Shown here piece after piece: positions 1 to 8,133 of a stretch of 64,000 nucleotides of DNA. The DNA comes from PMP191F sp047602185. Lineage in GTDB: Bacteria > Bacteroidota > Bacteroidia > Chitinophagales > Chitinophagaceae. The first letter of the stretch is position 1, and each line of letters begins with the position of its first letter. Made by a program: the position numbers and the translations under genes. The DNA is taken from the NCBI GenBank assembly GCA_047602185.1, contig JASGHY010000001.1:6448001-6512000 (forward strand), given 5' to 3'. The notes under the pieces are model-generated. The model saw only the letters and a program-made list of their open reading frames with translations. It did no database searches and was not told the DNA's origin.

Positions 1-137
1 TTATCCATTAAACACTGATTTCACGGATTTTAACACGTATGCAGCAGATTGTAACACGGATTGTACGGATTTGATCTTACAACTCGTTCACAGGTTATAA
101 GTCTGTGAAATTCACCCAATCCCGCAATCTGTGTTTA

Positions 138-151
138 CGTAAACGTTTGCG
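138..151. promoter_or_regulatory. Candidate LacI-family operator
   Basis: The sequence CGTAAACGTTTGCG contains the self-complementary core AAACGTTT, the usual centre of LacI/GalR-family operators, and overlaps the palindrome GTTTACGTAAAC (133-144). It lies about 155 bases before the uxuB-like start. Family knowledge makes a LacI-type uronate regulator plausible, but none is encoded in this window, so the assignment is inference. Confidence 0.4.
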
Positions 152-275
152 CAGAAAATTACGAATCAAAGTGCAGCTTGCAGGAAAAAATATATCAATT
201 TGTGCCGTTTTTTGCTTTTAGCCTGTTTACAGGTAATGAAACAGCTCTTTAAACCGAATTTTTTACCCCGTAATA

Positions 276-300
276 CATGCCTTCCGGGCGTGGGATTTTT
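276..300 (+). terminator. Hairpin with T-run directly upstream of the UxuB-like start
   Basis: CATGCC (276-281) pairs with GGCGTG (287-292), including one G-T pair, around a 5-nt loop and is followed by GGGATTTTT. It could end a transcript entering from the left, or act as an attenuator in the leader of the uxuB-like gene. The stem is short, so it is a weak candidate. Confidence 0.3.
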
Positions 301-305
301 ATACT

Positions 306-1121
306 ATGAAAGAGAAAAAACTGGACGGAAAAGTAGTGGTAGTTACAGGCGCAACGGGCATCCTGGGATATTCGTTTAATAAGGCTTTGGCTGAAAGCGG
401 TGCCATTGTTGGCATCCTGGGGCGTAATGAAGCTGTTGCCGGCGAGCGTGCCGCAGAAATTAACGCCGCAGGCGGACAAGCGGTAGCCCTGGTAGCAGAT
501 GTGCTGGATGAACAGCAACTACAGGCTGCCCGCGATACCATGATCAGTAAGTTTGGTAAAATAGATGGCCTGGTAAATGCTGCCGGTGGCAATATGCCCA
601 AAGCGGTAGTACAGCCAGCCGATGATATTTTTCAGCTTGATATGAGTGCCCTGCGCAAAGTGCTTGACCTTAACCTGTTTGGTACTATATTGCCTACTCA
701 GATCTTTGGCCCTGCCATTATCCAGACAGCCGGTAAGGGAAGTATTGTAAATATCTCCTCGGTGTCGGCACATGCGGCGCTTACAAGAGTATTGGGCTAT
801 AGTCTTGCGAAATCTTCTATTGAAGGTTATACCAAATGGTTTGCTGTGGAACTTGCCAATCGTTATAAAGATGCTTTGCGCATGAATGCTATTGTGCCGG
901 GCTTTTTTCTTACCGAGCAAAACAGAACTTTGCTGACCAATGAGGATGGTTCTTATACAGCACGTGGTAATTCTGTGATCAATCAGACGCCTTTTAAAAG
1001 GTTTGGTCGTCCTGATGAATTAACCGGTGCATTGACCTGGTTGCTGAGTGACGAAGCCAGTTTTGTGAATGGTACGTCGGTGATCATTGACGGAGGGTTT
1101 CTGGCGTTTAGCGGAGTTTGA
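306..1121 (+). CDS. SDR oxidoreductase, UxuB-like D-fructuronate reductase (D-mannonate dehydrogenase)
   Basis: A 271-residue classical short-chain dehydrogenase. The nucleotide-binding motif TGATGILG is at residues 14-21, an NAAGG stretch replaces the usual NNAGG, an ISS segment follows, and the catalytic YSLAK (YxxxK) sits in the middle. The likely reaction is NADH-dependent reduction of D-fructuronate to D-mannonate, in the cytoplasm. The assignment rests on the neighbour: mannonate dehydratase starts about 230 bases downstream on the same strand and would use the product. SDR-type fructuronate reductases are known beside uxuA in Bacteroidota and Gram-positives in place of the long-chain enzyme of E. 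coli. The family is certain; the exact substrate is inferred. Confidence 0.75.
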   Translation: MKEKKLDGKVVVVTGATGILGYSFNKALAESGAIVGILGRNEAVAGERAAEINAAGGQAVALVADVLDEQQLQAARDTMISKFGKIDGLVNAAGGNMPKAVVQPADDIFQLDMSALRKVLDLNLFGTILPTQIFGPAIIQTAGKGSIVNISSVSAHAALTRVLGYSLAKSSIEGYTKWFAVELANRYKDALRMNAIVPGFFLTEQNRTLLTNEDGSYTARGNSVINQTPFKRFGRPDELTGALTWLLSDEASFVNGTSVIIDGGFLAFSGV

Positions 1122-1348
1122 TTAATGTGCTGATGTGCAAATTGGCTAATGTGCAAATGAAAGTACGGAAGTCTGAAAAGGCACAAGAGGCAAGGAACAA
1201 GGCACAAGGAAATACAGTTGACAGGTTGATAAGTTTACAGGGAACAACCATTCACCATTGACCATTGACTATTCACTATTCACTTGCTTCAAGCACTCAC
1301 GATTGCCGTTTGCCGATTCACGAAAAACTAAAACTTACAACTTCTTAT
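1122..1348. repeat. Repeat island 1 (heptad/octad words) between the UxuB-like gene and uxuA
   Basis: The gap is a chain of short degenerate tandem arrays. First comes an octad word built on AATGTGCN, then one on GTTGATAA, then a heptad word ATTGACC/ATTGACT/ATTCACT (about 1252-1282), then TTGCCGT/TTGCCGA with CTCACGA. Longer matches to the same blocks recur at 39293-39353 and 40800-40860. The island runs up to the real uxuA start and supplies a false in-frame extension of 28 codons. Confidence 0.8.
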
Positions 1349-2515
1349 ATGTATCAATTTGAACAAACAATGCGCTGGTTCGGCCCTAATGATCCGGTGA
1401 GCTTAGCAGATATCAGGCAGGCAGGATGTACCGGCATTGTGTCGGCTTTGCATCATATTCCCAATGGTGAAGTATGGACTGTTGAGGAAATTACTAAACG
1501 CAAACAGATCATTGAAGCAGCAGGCTTAGCATGGTCCGTAGTGGAAAGCGTACCTGTGCACGAGGATATCAAAACACAGCGTGGCGATTATAAAAAATAC
1601 ATTGCTAACTATACGCAAAGTCTGCGCAACCTGGCAACCTGCGGCATTTACATTGTTACCTACAATTTTATGCCTGTGCTTGACTGGACACGTACTGATC
1701 TTGCCTATACCTGTCCGGATGGAAGCAAGGCATTGCGTTTTGAAAAAGCAGCAATGGTTGCTTTTGATGTGTTGATGCTGAAACGCCCCGGTGCTGAAAA
1801 AGATTATACTGCGGAAGAATTGAAGAAGGCAGAAAATAGACTGGCGTCTATGTCGGATGCAGAAAAACAATTGCTACAACGGAACGTCATTGCCGGTTTG
1901 CCGGGTAGTGAAGAGAGTTTTACACTGCAACAGTTTCAACAGGCGCTGGATACCTACGCAGGCATTGATGCAGCGAAACTGCAACAACATCTTGTAGAGT
2001 TCCTGGAAGTTATTGCACCGGTTGCTGATGAGGTAGGAATAAAGCTGGTGATCCATCCTGATGATCCTCCCTATGCCATCTTTGGTTTGCCACGTGTAGT
2101 GAGCACACCTGCTCATGTAGAGCACCTGTTTACCAAAGTGCCCAATAAAAGCAATGGACTTTGTTTCTGTACCGGTTCATTTGGTGTACGTGCAGATAAT
2201 GATCTGCCGGCAATGGTACTGCAGTTTGGCGAGCGCATTAATTTCATTCACCTGCGTAGTACAGAGCGTGATGAGGAAGGTAATTTCTACGAAGCAAATC
2301 ACCTGGAGGGTAATGTAGATATGTATGCTGTAGTGAAGAACCTGGTGCAGGTAATGCAGCAACGTAAAGTAGCGATCCCTATGCGTCCTGATCATGGTCA
2401 CCAGATGCTGGACGATCTGAATAAGAAAACCAATCCAGGCTATTCAGGCATTGGCCGTTTGCGTGGACTGGCAGAATTGAGAGGATTGGAATACGGCATC
2501 GTAAGGTCGTTATAA
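1349..2515 (+). CDS. uxuA: Mannonate dehydratase
   Basis: This 388-residue enzyme dehydrates D-mannonate to 2-keto-3-deoxy-D-gluconate (KDG) in the cytoplasm. It begins MYQFEQTMRWFGPNDPV, the conserved UxuA N-terminus, and carries the metal and active-site segments HPDDPP, CFCTGSFG, FIHLRST and RPDHGHQ. Its length is close to the E. coli enzyme. An upstream in-frame TTG at 1265 would add 28 residues, but these are translated repeat island and have no family support, so the ATG at 1349 is chosen. It follows the UxuB-like gene and ends in a clear intrinsic terminator. The KDG formed joins the product of KduD; the KDG kinase and aldolase are not in the window. Confidence 0.95.
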   Translation: MYQFEQTMRWFGPNDPVSLADIRQAGCTGIVSALHHIPNGEVWTVEEITKRKQIIEAAGLAWSVVESVPVHEDIKTQRGDYKKYIANYTQSLRNLATCGIYIVTYNFMPVLDWTRTDLAYTCPDGSKALRFEKAAMVAFDVLMLKRPGAEKDYTAEELKKAENRLASMSDAEKQLLQRNVIAGLPGSEESFTLQQFQQALDTYAGIDAAKLQQHLVEFLEVIAPVADEVGIKLVIHPDDPPYAIFGLPRVVSTPAHVEHLFTKVPNKSNGLCFCTGSFGVRADNDLPAMVLQFGERINFIHLRSTERDEEGNFYEANHLEGNVDMYAVVKNLVQVMQQRKVAIPMRPDHGHQMLDDLNKKTNPGYSGIGRLRGLAELRGLEYGIVRSL

Positions 2516-2544
2516 GAGATACCGGTTTCCGGTTATAAGATATA

Positions 2545-2578
2545 GGCAGGCTTTCGTTACGGGAGCCTGTCCTTTTTT
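2545..2578 (+). terminator. Intrinsic terminator of uxuA
   Basis: GGCAGGCT (2545-2552) pairs with AGCCTGTC (2564-2571) across a CTTTCGTTAC-type loop and is followed by a run of Ts. An almost identical hairpin, with similar bases between stop codon and stem, follows kduI at 6135-6168. Confidence 0.85.
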
Positions 2579-2922
2579 GGGGAAGTGATAAATTAGAAAT
2601 GCGGAATGAAGAATGAGAAAGGAAATACAAAATATTGAATGTTGAATTTCCAATTTCGAATATTGAATAGAAAGCCGAAAGCAAGTTGGCAGTTGGCAAT
2701 TTGCAGTTATCCTGAATACCAGCGACGAGCTTTGAGCTGCGAGCCGCGAGCAAATACAAGCCAGGGGGAAAGTTTGCTGTTGTTCCAATCTAAAACTTCA
2801 AACATCAAATCTCAAATCCAAGATCCGGGATCTGGCATCCGGTATCCGGTAACATTGTATTTCACGATTGCCGTCTGCCGATTGCCGAATCATTCACTAT
2901 TGACCATTCACCACTCACACAG
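2579..2922. repeat. Repeat island 2 in the convergent gap after uxuA
   Basis: Non-coding mosaic of words: a GAATATT/GAATGTT array (about 2625-2670), AGTTGGC/AGTTGGC/AATTTGC (2683-2706), GCGAGCT/TTGAGCT (about 2726-2755), CAAATCT/CAAATCC (about 2800-2820), ATCTGGC/ATCCGGT (about 2825-2850), TTGCCGT/CTGCCGA and ATTCACT/ATTGACC. The block at 2681-2709 is identical over 29 nt to 6407-6435. The island continues into the last codons of the minus-strand membrane protein gene. Small open frames here are repeat translations. Confidence 0.8.
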
Positions 2923-3567
2923 CTATTCACCATTCCCTTTTTCCCTGTACAAACGAACTCCCACCAGCAACAACCATATCACAATAGCCGTAACAAAATA
3001 GCGTAATCCTTTTAGTGAATTAACAGCAATGCCACACGCCAGCGTAATGGTGACTGCAACTATAATTACTATTCCCAGCCAACCTATCCAGGCAGGCCAG
3101 CTGCGTTGACGTATAATAGTACCAGACCAACAGAGAATGGCAAGACTGAAGGCACAGGTATAGATATAGTCGAATGCAAGATTAAGTGCAAAGCTATAAC
3201 GTACAACAGGTCTGATGCTTTCCAGTACTGCCGGTTCTGCATCTTTATAGTGTTGTAAAAAAAGTGGTAGTACCAATCCATTGGCTGTAGCTGCCAGCAG
3301 GGCAGTCAACAGGCCAAATGTTGCCATGATAAAACCCAGCAGGGGGAGAAAATGAGTGTGCCCTAACCGGCGCGTTATTCCCCAGCAGCCAATGCAACCA
3401 AAGGGCAGGGAGAAAATGGCAATGGCATGAATAGTAACGATAACACCTGTGATCTTTATAATGCGCTCTATATTGCCGCCAATGGGGTGCAGTACCATGG
3501 TAAATACCAGTAATACAACGAAGATGAGAAGTGCAATACCGGCTTTTTGTTGGAATGTATTATTCAT
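2923..3567 (-). CDS. Six-helix integral membrane protein of unknown function
   Basis: About 214 residues from ATG 3567 (MNNTFQQKAG), or 222 if the ATG at 3591 is used. The protein has roughly six hydrophobic segments spread over its whole length (for example ALLIFVVLLVFTMVL, FIMATFGLLTALLA and FVTAIVIWLLLVGV) and ends in a short charged tail, REKGNGE. I do not recognise a family. The gene lies directly after the Crp/Fnr-like regulator on the same strand, with a gap of about 20-44 bases, so the two probably form an operon and the regulator may control it. The last codons and the stop lie in the edge of repeat island 2. No link to sugar catabolism is visible. Confidence 0.7.
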   Translation of the reverse strand: MNNTFQQKAGIALLIFVVLLVFTMVLHPIGGNIERIIKITGVIVTIHAIAIFSLPFGCIGCWGITRRLGHTHFLPLLGFIMATFGLLTALLAATANGLVLPLFLQHYKDAEPAVLESIRPVVRYSFALNLAFDYIYTCAFSLAILCWSGTIIRQRSWPAWIGWLGIVIIVAVTITLACGIAVNSLKGLRYFVTAIVIWLLLVGVRLYREKGNGE

Positions 3568-3611
3568 GGCGTAAACATAGCCAGCCACCATGAATTACGC
3601 CTTGATTGAAA

Positions 3612-4175
3612 TCAAGAACTGAGTTTTTTACGGATACGGCTCAGTGTTTCCGGTGTCATGCCCATATAAGAGGCAATGTGTTTTAATGGGAAATGCTGTA
3701 ACAGCAGGGGCTTGGTGGCCAACAGGAGTTCGTATTTTTCTTCAGGCGTTAAGCGATTGTGTTGAAAGTCCTGGTTCTGAATGGCCTGCTCAAGAATGCC
3801 TCCTATACGGAAGAATGAATCGGACACTTTTACCAGCTCATGAAAATCCCAGACGCTTAACCCGAATACTTCACTGTCGGCAGTTGCCTGTATAATGTTC
3901 TGCGATGGTTGTTGCGTTACAAAACTCTTGTACTCGAATACCCATTCTGTTCTGATAAACAGGTTAAGGGTAGCCTCTTCTCCATTTTCCTGTACCGTAT
4001 AATGACGAAAACTGCCCTTGTTAATAAAATAAAACGACTGGGACACCTGTCGCTCTTTGATCAGGCATTCATCTTTCTGAAGCTGTTGTATTTTGAGGCG
4101 TTCAAATACCACAGACAATTGCTCAGGTGAAAAATTGCCAAAGCCCAGTAAAGATGTTGTAATGTCCTGGAACAT
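3612..4175 (-). CDS. Crp/Fnr-family transcriptional regulator
   Basis: A 187-residue cytoplasmic regulator. Residues ~10-120 form a cyclic-nucleotide-binding-like beta-roll (FINKGSFRHYTVQENGEEAT is typical of Bacteroidota members), followed by a C-terminal helix-turn-helix ending LKHIASYMGMTPETLSRIRK. The effector is unknown: many Bacteroidota members of this group lack cAMP-contact residues. It is transcribed away from kduD across a 194-base divergent gap and precedes a membrane protein gene, its most likely target. Control of the uronate genes is possible but not shown. Confidence 0.9.
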   Translation of the reverse strand: MFQDITTSLLGFGNFSPEQLSVVFERLKIQQLQKDECLIKERQVSQSFYFINKGSFRHYTVQENGEEATLNLFIRTEWVFEYKSFVTQQPSQNIIQATADSEVFGLSVWDFHELVKVSDSFFRIGGILEQAIQNQDFQHNRLTPEEKYELLLATKPLLLQHFPLKHIASYMGMTPETLSRIRKKLSS

Positions 4176-4369
4176 GGTGGTGCTGGATTGCTGTTTGCAG
4201 GTTAATAGTTTCAGTACGAAGGTACAAAGTGTAAAGAGCTGTGCTCAATTAAAGCTTACAGCTTTTGTTTTTCTTTCGTTGTATTCCGGAGTTCTTACTT
4301 CGTACTTCCCGCTTCCTGTGTATATTGCAGCCCCAATCATTCTTCAGATTTATTATTTAAAACAGCTAT

Positions 4370-5140
4370 ATGAGTGTAACTAATTTGTTCAACCTTTCCG
4401 GCAAAACAGCATTGGTAACAGGCTGTAACAAAGGCATTGGTAAAGGTATGGCGCTGGGGCTTGCAGAAGCCGGTGCCGATATTATCGGTGTATCGGCGTC
4501 CCTGGAATTGCAGGGTAGTGAGGTTGAGAAGGAAGTAAAGGCACTGGGCCGCAATTTTAAAGCATACCAGGCAGATATGTCTGACAGGGATAGCCTCTAT
4601 GCATTTATTACCAAAGTATTGGCTGAAAACCCTGCTATTGACATCCTCATCAATAATGCAGGTACCATTATGCGTAAACCTGCCGCTGAACATCCCGATG
4701 AATACTGGGACAGGGTATTGGCGATAAATCTTGATGCTCCTTTTATCCTGGCAAGGGAAATTGGTAAACACATGCTGCAAAGAGGCAGTGGTAAGATCAT
4801 CTTTACCTGCTCACTGCTGAGCTTCCAGGGCGGTATCAATGTACCGGGCTATGCAGCCAGCAAAGGTGCATTGGCCAGCGTGGTAAAAGCTCTCGCTAAT
4901 GAATGGGCATCCAAAGGTATTAACGTAAATGGCATTGCCCCGGGCTATATTGCTACTGATAACACAGAGGCACTGCGTAACGATCCTGATCGCAGCAAAT
5001 CTATCCTGGATCGTATTCCTGCATCCCGCTGGGGTACACCGGAAGATTTTAAAGGTCCGGCCGTGTTCCTTTCTTCTGAAGCCGGTTCTTATGTACAGGG
5101 CACTATCCTTACGGTAGATGGCGGATGGATGGGAAGATAA
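4370..5140 (+). CDS. kduD: 2-dehydro-3-deoxy-D-gluconate 5-dehydrogenase
   Basis: A 256-residue SDR with TGCNKGIG at residues 17-24, NNAGTIMRK, and catalytic YAASK. The segments FKAYQADMSD and INVNGIAPGYIATDNTEALR are characteristic of KduD. It reduces 2,5-diketo-3-deoxygluconate to KDG with NADH in the cytoplasm, the second step of unsaturated-uronate breakdown after KduI. kduI follows 123 bases downstream. Its substrate chain begins with the unsaturated galacturonate released by PL22, GH105 and PL11 encoded later in the window. Start ATG 4370 follows an A-rich stretch, with no Shine-Dalgarno. Confidence 0.93.
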   Translation: MSVTNLFNLSGKTALVTGCNKGIGKGMALGLAEAGADIIGVSASLELQGSEVEKEVKALGRNFKAYQADMSDRDSLYAFITKVLAENPAIDILINNAGTIMRKPAAEHPDEYWDRVLAINLDAPFILAREIGKHMLQRGSGKIIFTCSLLSFQGGINVPGYAASKGALASVVKALANEWASKGINVNGIAPGYIATDNTEALRNDPDRSKSILDRIPASRWGTPEDFKGPAVFLSSEAGSYVQGTILTVDGGWMGR

Positions 5141-5235
5141 TGTGCAGATTTGTTAATGTGCGAATGGGAAAATGCTGAACGCAAAACGCTTAATGCTAAA
5201 AGCTAACGCCTAAAACCTAATACCTTTAAGGTACT
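5141..5235. repeat. Repeat island 3 (kduD-kduI gap)
   Basis: A short island: an AATGTGCN octad word directly after the kduD stop, then ACGCTTA / ACGCCTA-like heptads (about 5175-5215). The final ~30 bases before kduI are A-rich, ordinary leader. Confidence 0.65.
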
Positions 5236-5263
5236 TTGAAGTTTAACGAAAAAATTAATAACA

Positions 5264-6094
5264 ATGGAAGTAAGATTTCAGAATAGTCCGAAAGAAACCA
5301 GTGAGATGAATACTGCTGAGTTGCGTAAGAATTTCCTGATTGAGCAGTTGATGGTAGCTGATGAAGTGAAACTGGTTTACTCTCATTATGATCGTGTTAT
5401 TGTAGGTGGCGCAAAGCCCGTTGGTAAAACCATTGAATTACCCAATCATCCTGAACTGCGTGCTGAGTTCTTTTTGCAGAGAAGAGAGATCGGTATCATC
5501 AATGTAGGCGGCGATGGTACTGTACAGGCAGATGGTGAGTCTTTCAACCTGCGTAAAATGGATTGTTTATACATCGGCAAAGGTGTTAAAGCTGTTTCTT
5601 TTACCAGCAAAGATGCCGGCAATCCTGCGGTATTCTACCTGTTGTCATCTCCTGCTCACCAGACCTATGCTAACAGGCTGATGAAGAAAGAAGAGGCTTC
5701 TCCTGTTGATATGGGCGAAGTAAAAACTGCTAACCAGCGTACTATTTACAAATACATTCATGCTGATGGTATCCAGAGCTGTCAGTTGGTAATGGGCTTA
5801 ACTGTACTGGCTGAAGGCAGCGTATGGAACACCATGCCTGCACACACACATACACGCCGCATGGAAGCGTACTTCTATTTTGATGTACCGGCCAATCAAC
5901 GTGTAGTGCATTTCATGGGCGAACCGCAGGAAACCCGTCACATGATCGTTGCTAACCATGAAGCGATCTTATCTGCTCCCTGGTCTATTCACTCAGGTTG
6001 CGGTACCAGCAACTATGCTTTCATCTGGGGCATGGCTGGTGAAAACTATACGTACACTGATATGGATGCAGTGGCGATTGGCGATCTGAAATAA
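5264..6094 (+). CDS. kduI: 5-dehydro-4-deoxy-D-glucuronate isomerase
   Basis: A 276-residue KduI, nearly the length of the E. coli protein. It isomerises 4-deoxy-L-threo-5-hexosulose uronate, formed spontaneously from 4,5-unsaturated galacturonate, to 2,5-diketo-3-deoxygluconate. The cupin-type metal site is visible as PAHTHTRRMEAYFYF with a further His in PWSIHSGCGTSNYAFIWGM. It pairs with kduD just upstream and ends in a strong terminator, closing the kduDI unit. Pathway logic ties it to the lyases (PL11, PL22) and GH105 further right. Confidence 0.95.
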   Translation: MEVRFQNSPKETSEMNTAELRKNFLIEQLMVADEVKLVYSHYDRVIVGGAKPVGKTIELPNHPELRAEFFLQRREIGIINVGGDGTVQADGESFNLRKMDCLYIGKGVKAVSFTSKDAGNPAVFYLLSSPAHQTYANRLMKKEEASPVDMGEVKTANQRTIYKYIHADGIQSCQLVMGLTVLAEGSVWNTMPAHTHTRRMEAYFYFDVPANQRVVHFMGEPQETRHMIVANHEAILSAPWSIHSGCGTSNYAFIWGMAGENYTYTDMDAVAIGDLK

Positions 6095-6134
6095 ATTAAG
6101 GATACCAGTTACCGGACACCGGTTACAAGATATG

Positions 6135-6169
6135 GGCAGGCTTTCGTTAAGGGAGCCTGTCTTTTTTTT
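6135..6169 (+). terminator. Intrinsic terminator of kduI
   Basis: GGCAGGCT (6135-6142) pairs with AGCCTGTC (6154-6161), followed by eight Ts. The hairpin differs from the uxuA terminator by only a couple of bases, and the ~40 bases between stop codon and stem are also recognisably related. Confidence 0.88.
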
Positions 6170-6722
6170 AGGGAATGAGAAATGAAGAAATAATGTGCGA
6201 ATGTGCAGATTTGCTAATGTGCAAATGAAAGATAGAAAGAATTGAGGATCAGGAATCAGGTATGAGGATTTAGATGTTAGCTAATACAAGTCCGGAAGAG
6301 AGTTGACAGGTTGAAAGGTTAATAAGGTGACAAGGAAAGTACGAAGGATGGGCTAAAATATCGAATACTGAATGTTGAATATCGAATTTCGAAGGGAAAG
6401 CCGAAGGCAAGTTGGCAGTTGGCAATTTGCAGTTACAGAAGAATGGTTTGATGGCTATATGGTTTGATTGATTTAGATGATAACCATGGAGCTATCTGGC
6501 AATTCAGCCATCCTTTTTCACTTTTCACGTTTGACGATATTGCCGACTCACGATCCGGCATCTGGTATCCAGTATCCTGTATCCAGCAACCCACTCACGA
6601 TTGCCGATTGCCGTCTGCCGATTCACGATTGCCGAATCATTCACTATTGACCATTGACTATTCACCACTCACGTTAAACATTCAGCGGCTAACCTACAAC
6701 TTATAACCTATAACTTACAACC
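6170..6722. repeat. Repeat island 4, convergent kduI/gntR gap
   Basis: The longest island. In order: an ATGTGCNA octad word, a GTTGACAG/GTTGAAAG octad word, a CGAAT-based heptad word (6356-6396), AGTTGGC/AATTTGC (6407-6435), ATGGTTTG octads (~6443-6470), ATCTGGT/ATCCAGT heptads (~6555-6585), TTGCCGA/CTGCCGA, ATTCACT/ATTGACC, and finally AACTTAT/AACCTAT up to the gntR stop. The 6356-6434 block matches the reverse complement of 48646-48723 with three substitutions and one indel. No gene is supported. Confidence 0.85.
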
Positions 6723-7754
6723 TTACAGGGACGAACGCATGGTCAGCGAAAACGGTATTTCCACGTGGTCGGTAGATTGCTCTAAGATCAGTTGAGCTGT
6801 TTTTTCTCCCATCATCTGGAAGTCGGTAGAAATGGTGGTGATGCCATTCAGGATGATCTTCTTCAAGGGGGTTTCGTTGTAAGAGATCACGCCTACATGT
6901 TTACCTACTTTTAATTTAGTAGCCAGTATTTTTTCAATCAGCAATACCAGGTCGTTCTCCATCAGTACAATGAACACTTCGCCCTCCTTAATAGGCTCAT
7001 CGGTTACGTCGTGTACAATTTTGTAGTTGAACGCATACTGATGACAGAAGCGGTAAAACCCTTTCAGGATCTCTTTAGGGTGATAGGTATATTCAGGGAA
7101 GATGATCTTAACGGTGTGATAGTTACTCAAATGCTCCAGTGATTGTTCCAGTGCATCGTAAATATCTTTCTCGAAATTCTCATACACAGCACCATACTGC
7201 CCCTGTACGCCGGGAACTAATTTGTCCAGCAGGATCAGTTTTTCAGGCGGAATGGTATTGAGGATCTCGTAAGCATTATCGCCTTCGTCCATAAAGTGAG
7301 GGATGATCACATAATGGGTGTAATCACTTCTGCTGTTCTGGATAAGACGTTTGAAGAAGGCAAAGTCGTTATTGTAGATATAGAAATCGACAGAGGCCAT
7401 CTCACCGAGGGAGGCAACAATGGCATCGTAAATGATCTTTTTGTGAGCGCTGAGCTTATTGAACAGCAGGAAGATCTTCAGGTGTTGATCTACCTCGGTA
7501 TTTTTAACAAAATAGCCCTTACCGGGTACAGAACCCAGTACGCCGATCTGTTTGAGGTGCTTATAGCCCTTTTCGGCAGTATCGCGCGAGATCTCAAATT
7601 CAAAGCTTAACTCATTGATCGACGGCAATAGCTCGTCTTTCTTGATCTTGCCTTCGCCAATAGCCTTAATGATGGAGTTAGCCAACTGCAGGTACTTGGG
7701 CGTAGCAGAGTAGTAATCAATAAATAAGTGCTGAAATATGGAGTTCTTTTTCAT
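6723..7754 (-). CDS. GntR-type regulator with a LacI-like sugar-binding domain, probable rhamnose regulator
   Basis: A 343-residue regulator. Residues ~15-80 form a GntR winged helix (LPSINELSFEFEISRDTAEKGY, then GKGYFV), and ~90-340 resemble a periplasmic-binding-protein/LacI effector domain (LILLDKLVPG, HVGVISYNETPLKKII, GITTISTDFQMMGEKTA). This fusion is common in Bacteroidota next to fucose or rhamnose operons. It is divergent from rhaT across 379 bases, which contain a palindrome and three direct repeats. Inference: it senses a rhamnose-pathway sugar and controls the rha-lut operon and itself. It ends against repeat island 4. Confidence 0.85.
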   Translation of the reverse strand: MKKNSIFQHLFIDYYSATPKYLQLANSIIKAIGEGKIKKDELLPSINELSFEFEISRDTAEKGYKHLKQIGVLGSVPGKGYFVKNTEVDQHLKIFLLFNKLSAHKKIIYDAIVASLGEMASVDFYIYNNDFAFFKRLIQNSRSDYTHYVIIPHFMDEGDNAYEILNTIPPEKLILLDKLVPGVQGQYGAVYENFEKDIYDALEQSLEHLSNYHTVKIIFPEYTYHPKEILKGFYRFCHQYAFNYKIVHDVTDEPIKEGEVFIVLMENDLVLLIEKILATKLKVGKHVGVISYNETPLKKIILNGITTISTDFQMMGEKTAQLILEQSTDHVEIPFSLTMRSSL

Positions 7755-8133
7755 GACGGCCTGCTGTTCACAAAGGGTGTTTTATTTATGACGCTGTGGG
7801 GCGCGCACCCGTTGTACGGTTAAATAAATTCCTGAAAATTAACGAACAATACGTACCAAAACCCTCAAACCGGCTTCTCTTGCTATTGTTCAGCCCCGTC
7901 ATCCACGAGCCTCGGCGGGGGCAAATTTACCAAAAAACTGCCAAACCACTTTTTTAGCTCCAAATCAGTGTCAACAAGCGCTGCATCTTGCATTAAGCGA
8001 ATCAATTATGTATCATTACAGTACATGATTGACCATGATGGAGCATGATGGTAAAAAACAGGAACGGCCTATTTTTACCGACTCATTATCATGGGTTTAA
8101 AATACAGCTTAGCCATATCGAAAATTACATCTC
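7755..8133. promoter_or_regulatory. Divergent gntR/rhaT control region
   Basis: No gene in 379 bases, and no repeat-island words, unlike the flanking convergent gap. The rhaT side holds the operator cluster at 8012-8049 and a TATTTTTA box at 8070-8077. The gntR side contains a GC-rich patch (~7895-7920) of unknown role. Confidence 0.7.
8012..8077 (+). promoter_or_regulatory. rhaT promoter with palindrome and three 10-bp-spaced CATGAT repeats
   Basis: ATCATTACAGTACATGAT (8012-8029) is an imperfect palindrome. Its last six bases begin a series of three direct repeats CATGAT at 8024, 8034 and 8044, exactly one helical turn apart. Twenty bases after the third repeat comes TATTTTTA (8070-8077), a fit to the Bacteroidota -7 element except for its last base, about 57 bases before the rhaT ATG. 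The same arrangement with CAGGAT occurs at 35117-35160 (minus) and 35868-35912 (plus). This layout fits an activator touching RNA polymerase. Confidence 0.6.

Larger units (their letters stand above)
1..305. other. Non-coding leader upstream of the UxuB-like gene
   Basis: No gene is seen in these 305 bases. They hold a perfect inverted repeat TTCACAG / CTGTGAA (87-93 and 103-109), a LacI-type operator candidate around AAACGTTT (141-148), and a small hairpin CATGCC / GGCGTG (276-281 and 287-292) followed by GGATTTTT just before the ATG at 306. The first ~80 bases repeat CGGATT-like words and resemble a weak version of the repeat islands found elsewhere in the window. Whatever gene lies to the left is outside the window. 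Confidence 0.5.

Noticed and set aside
2639..3001. 120-residue plus-strand open frame after uxuA
   Set aside because: It is a translation of repeat island 2 and the start of the opposing membrane protein gene; low-complexity, no conserved domain.
6464..6706. 80-residue open frame in the kduI/gntR gap
   Set aside because: Its sequence (SRLPNHSLLTIDYSPLT) is the translation of heptad words and recurs in other islands, so it is not a gene.
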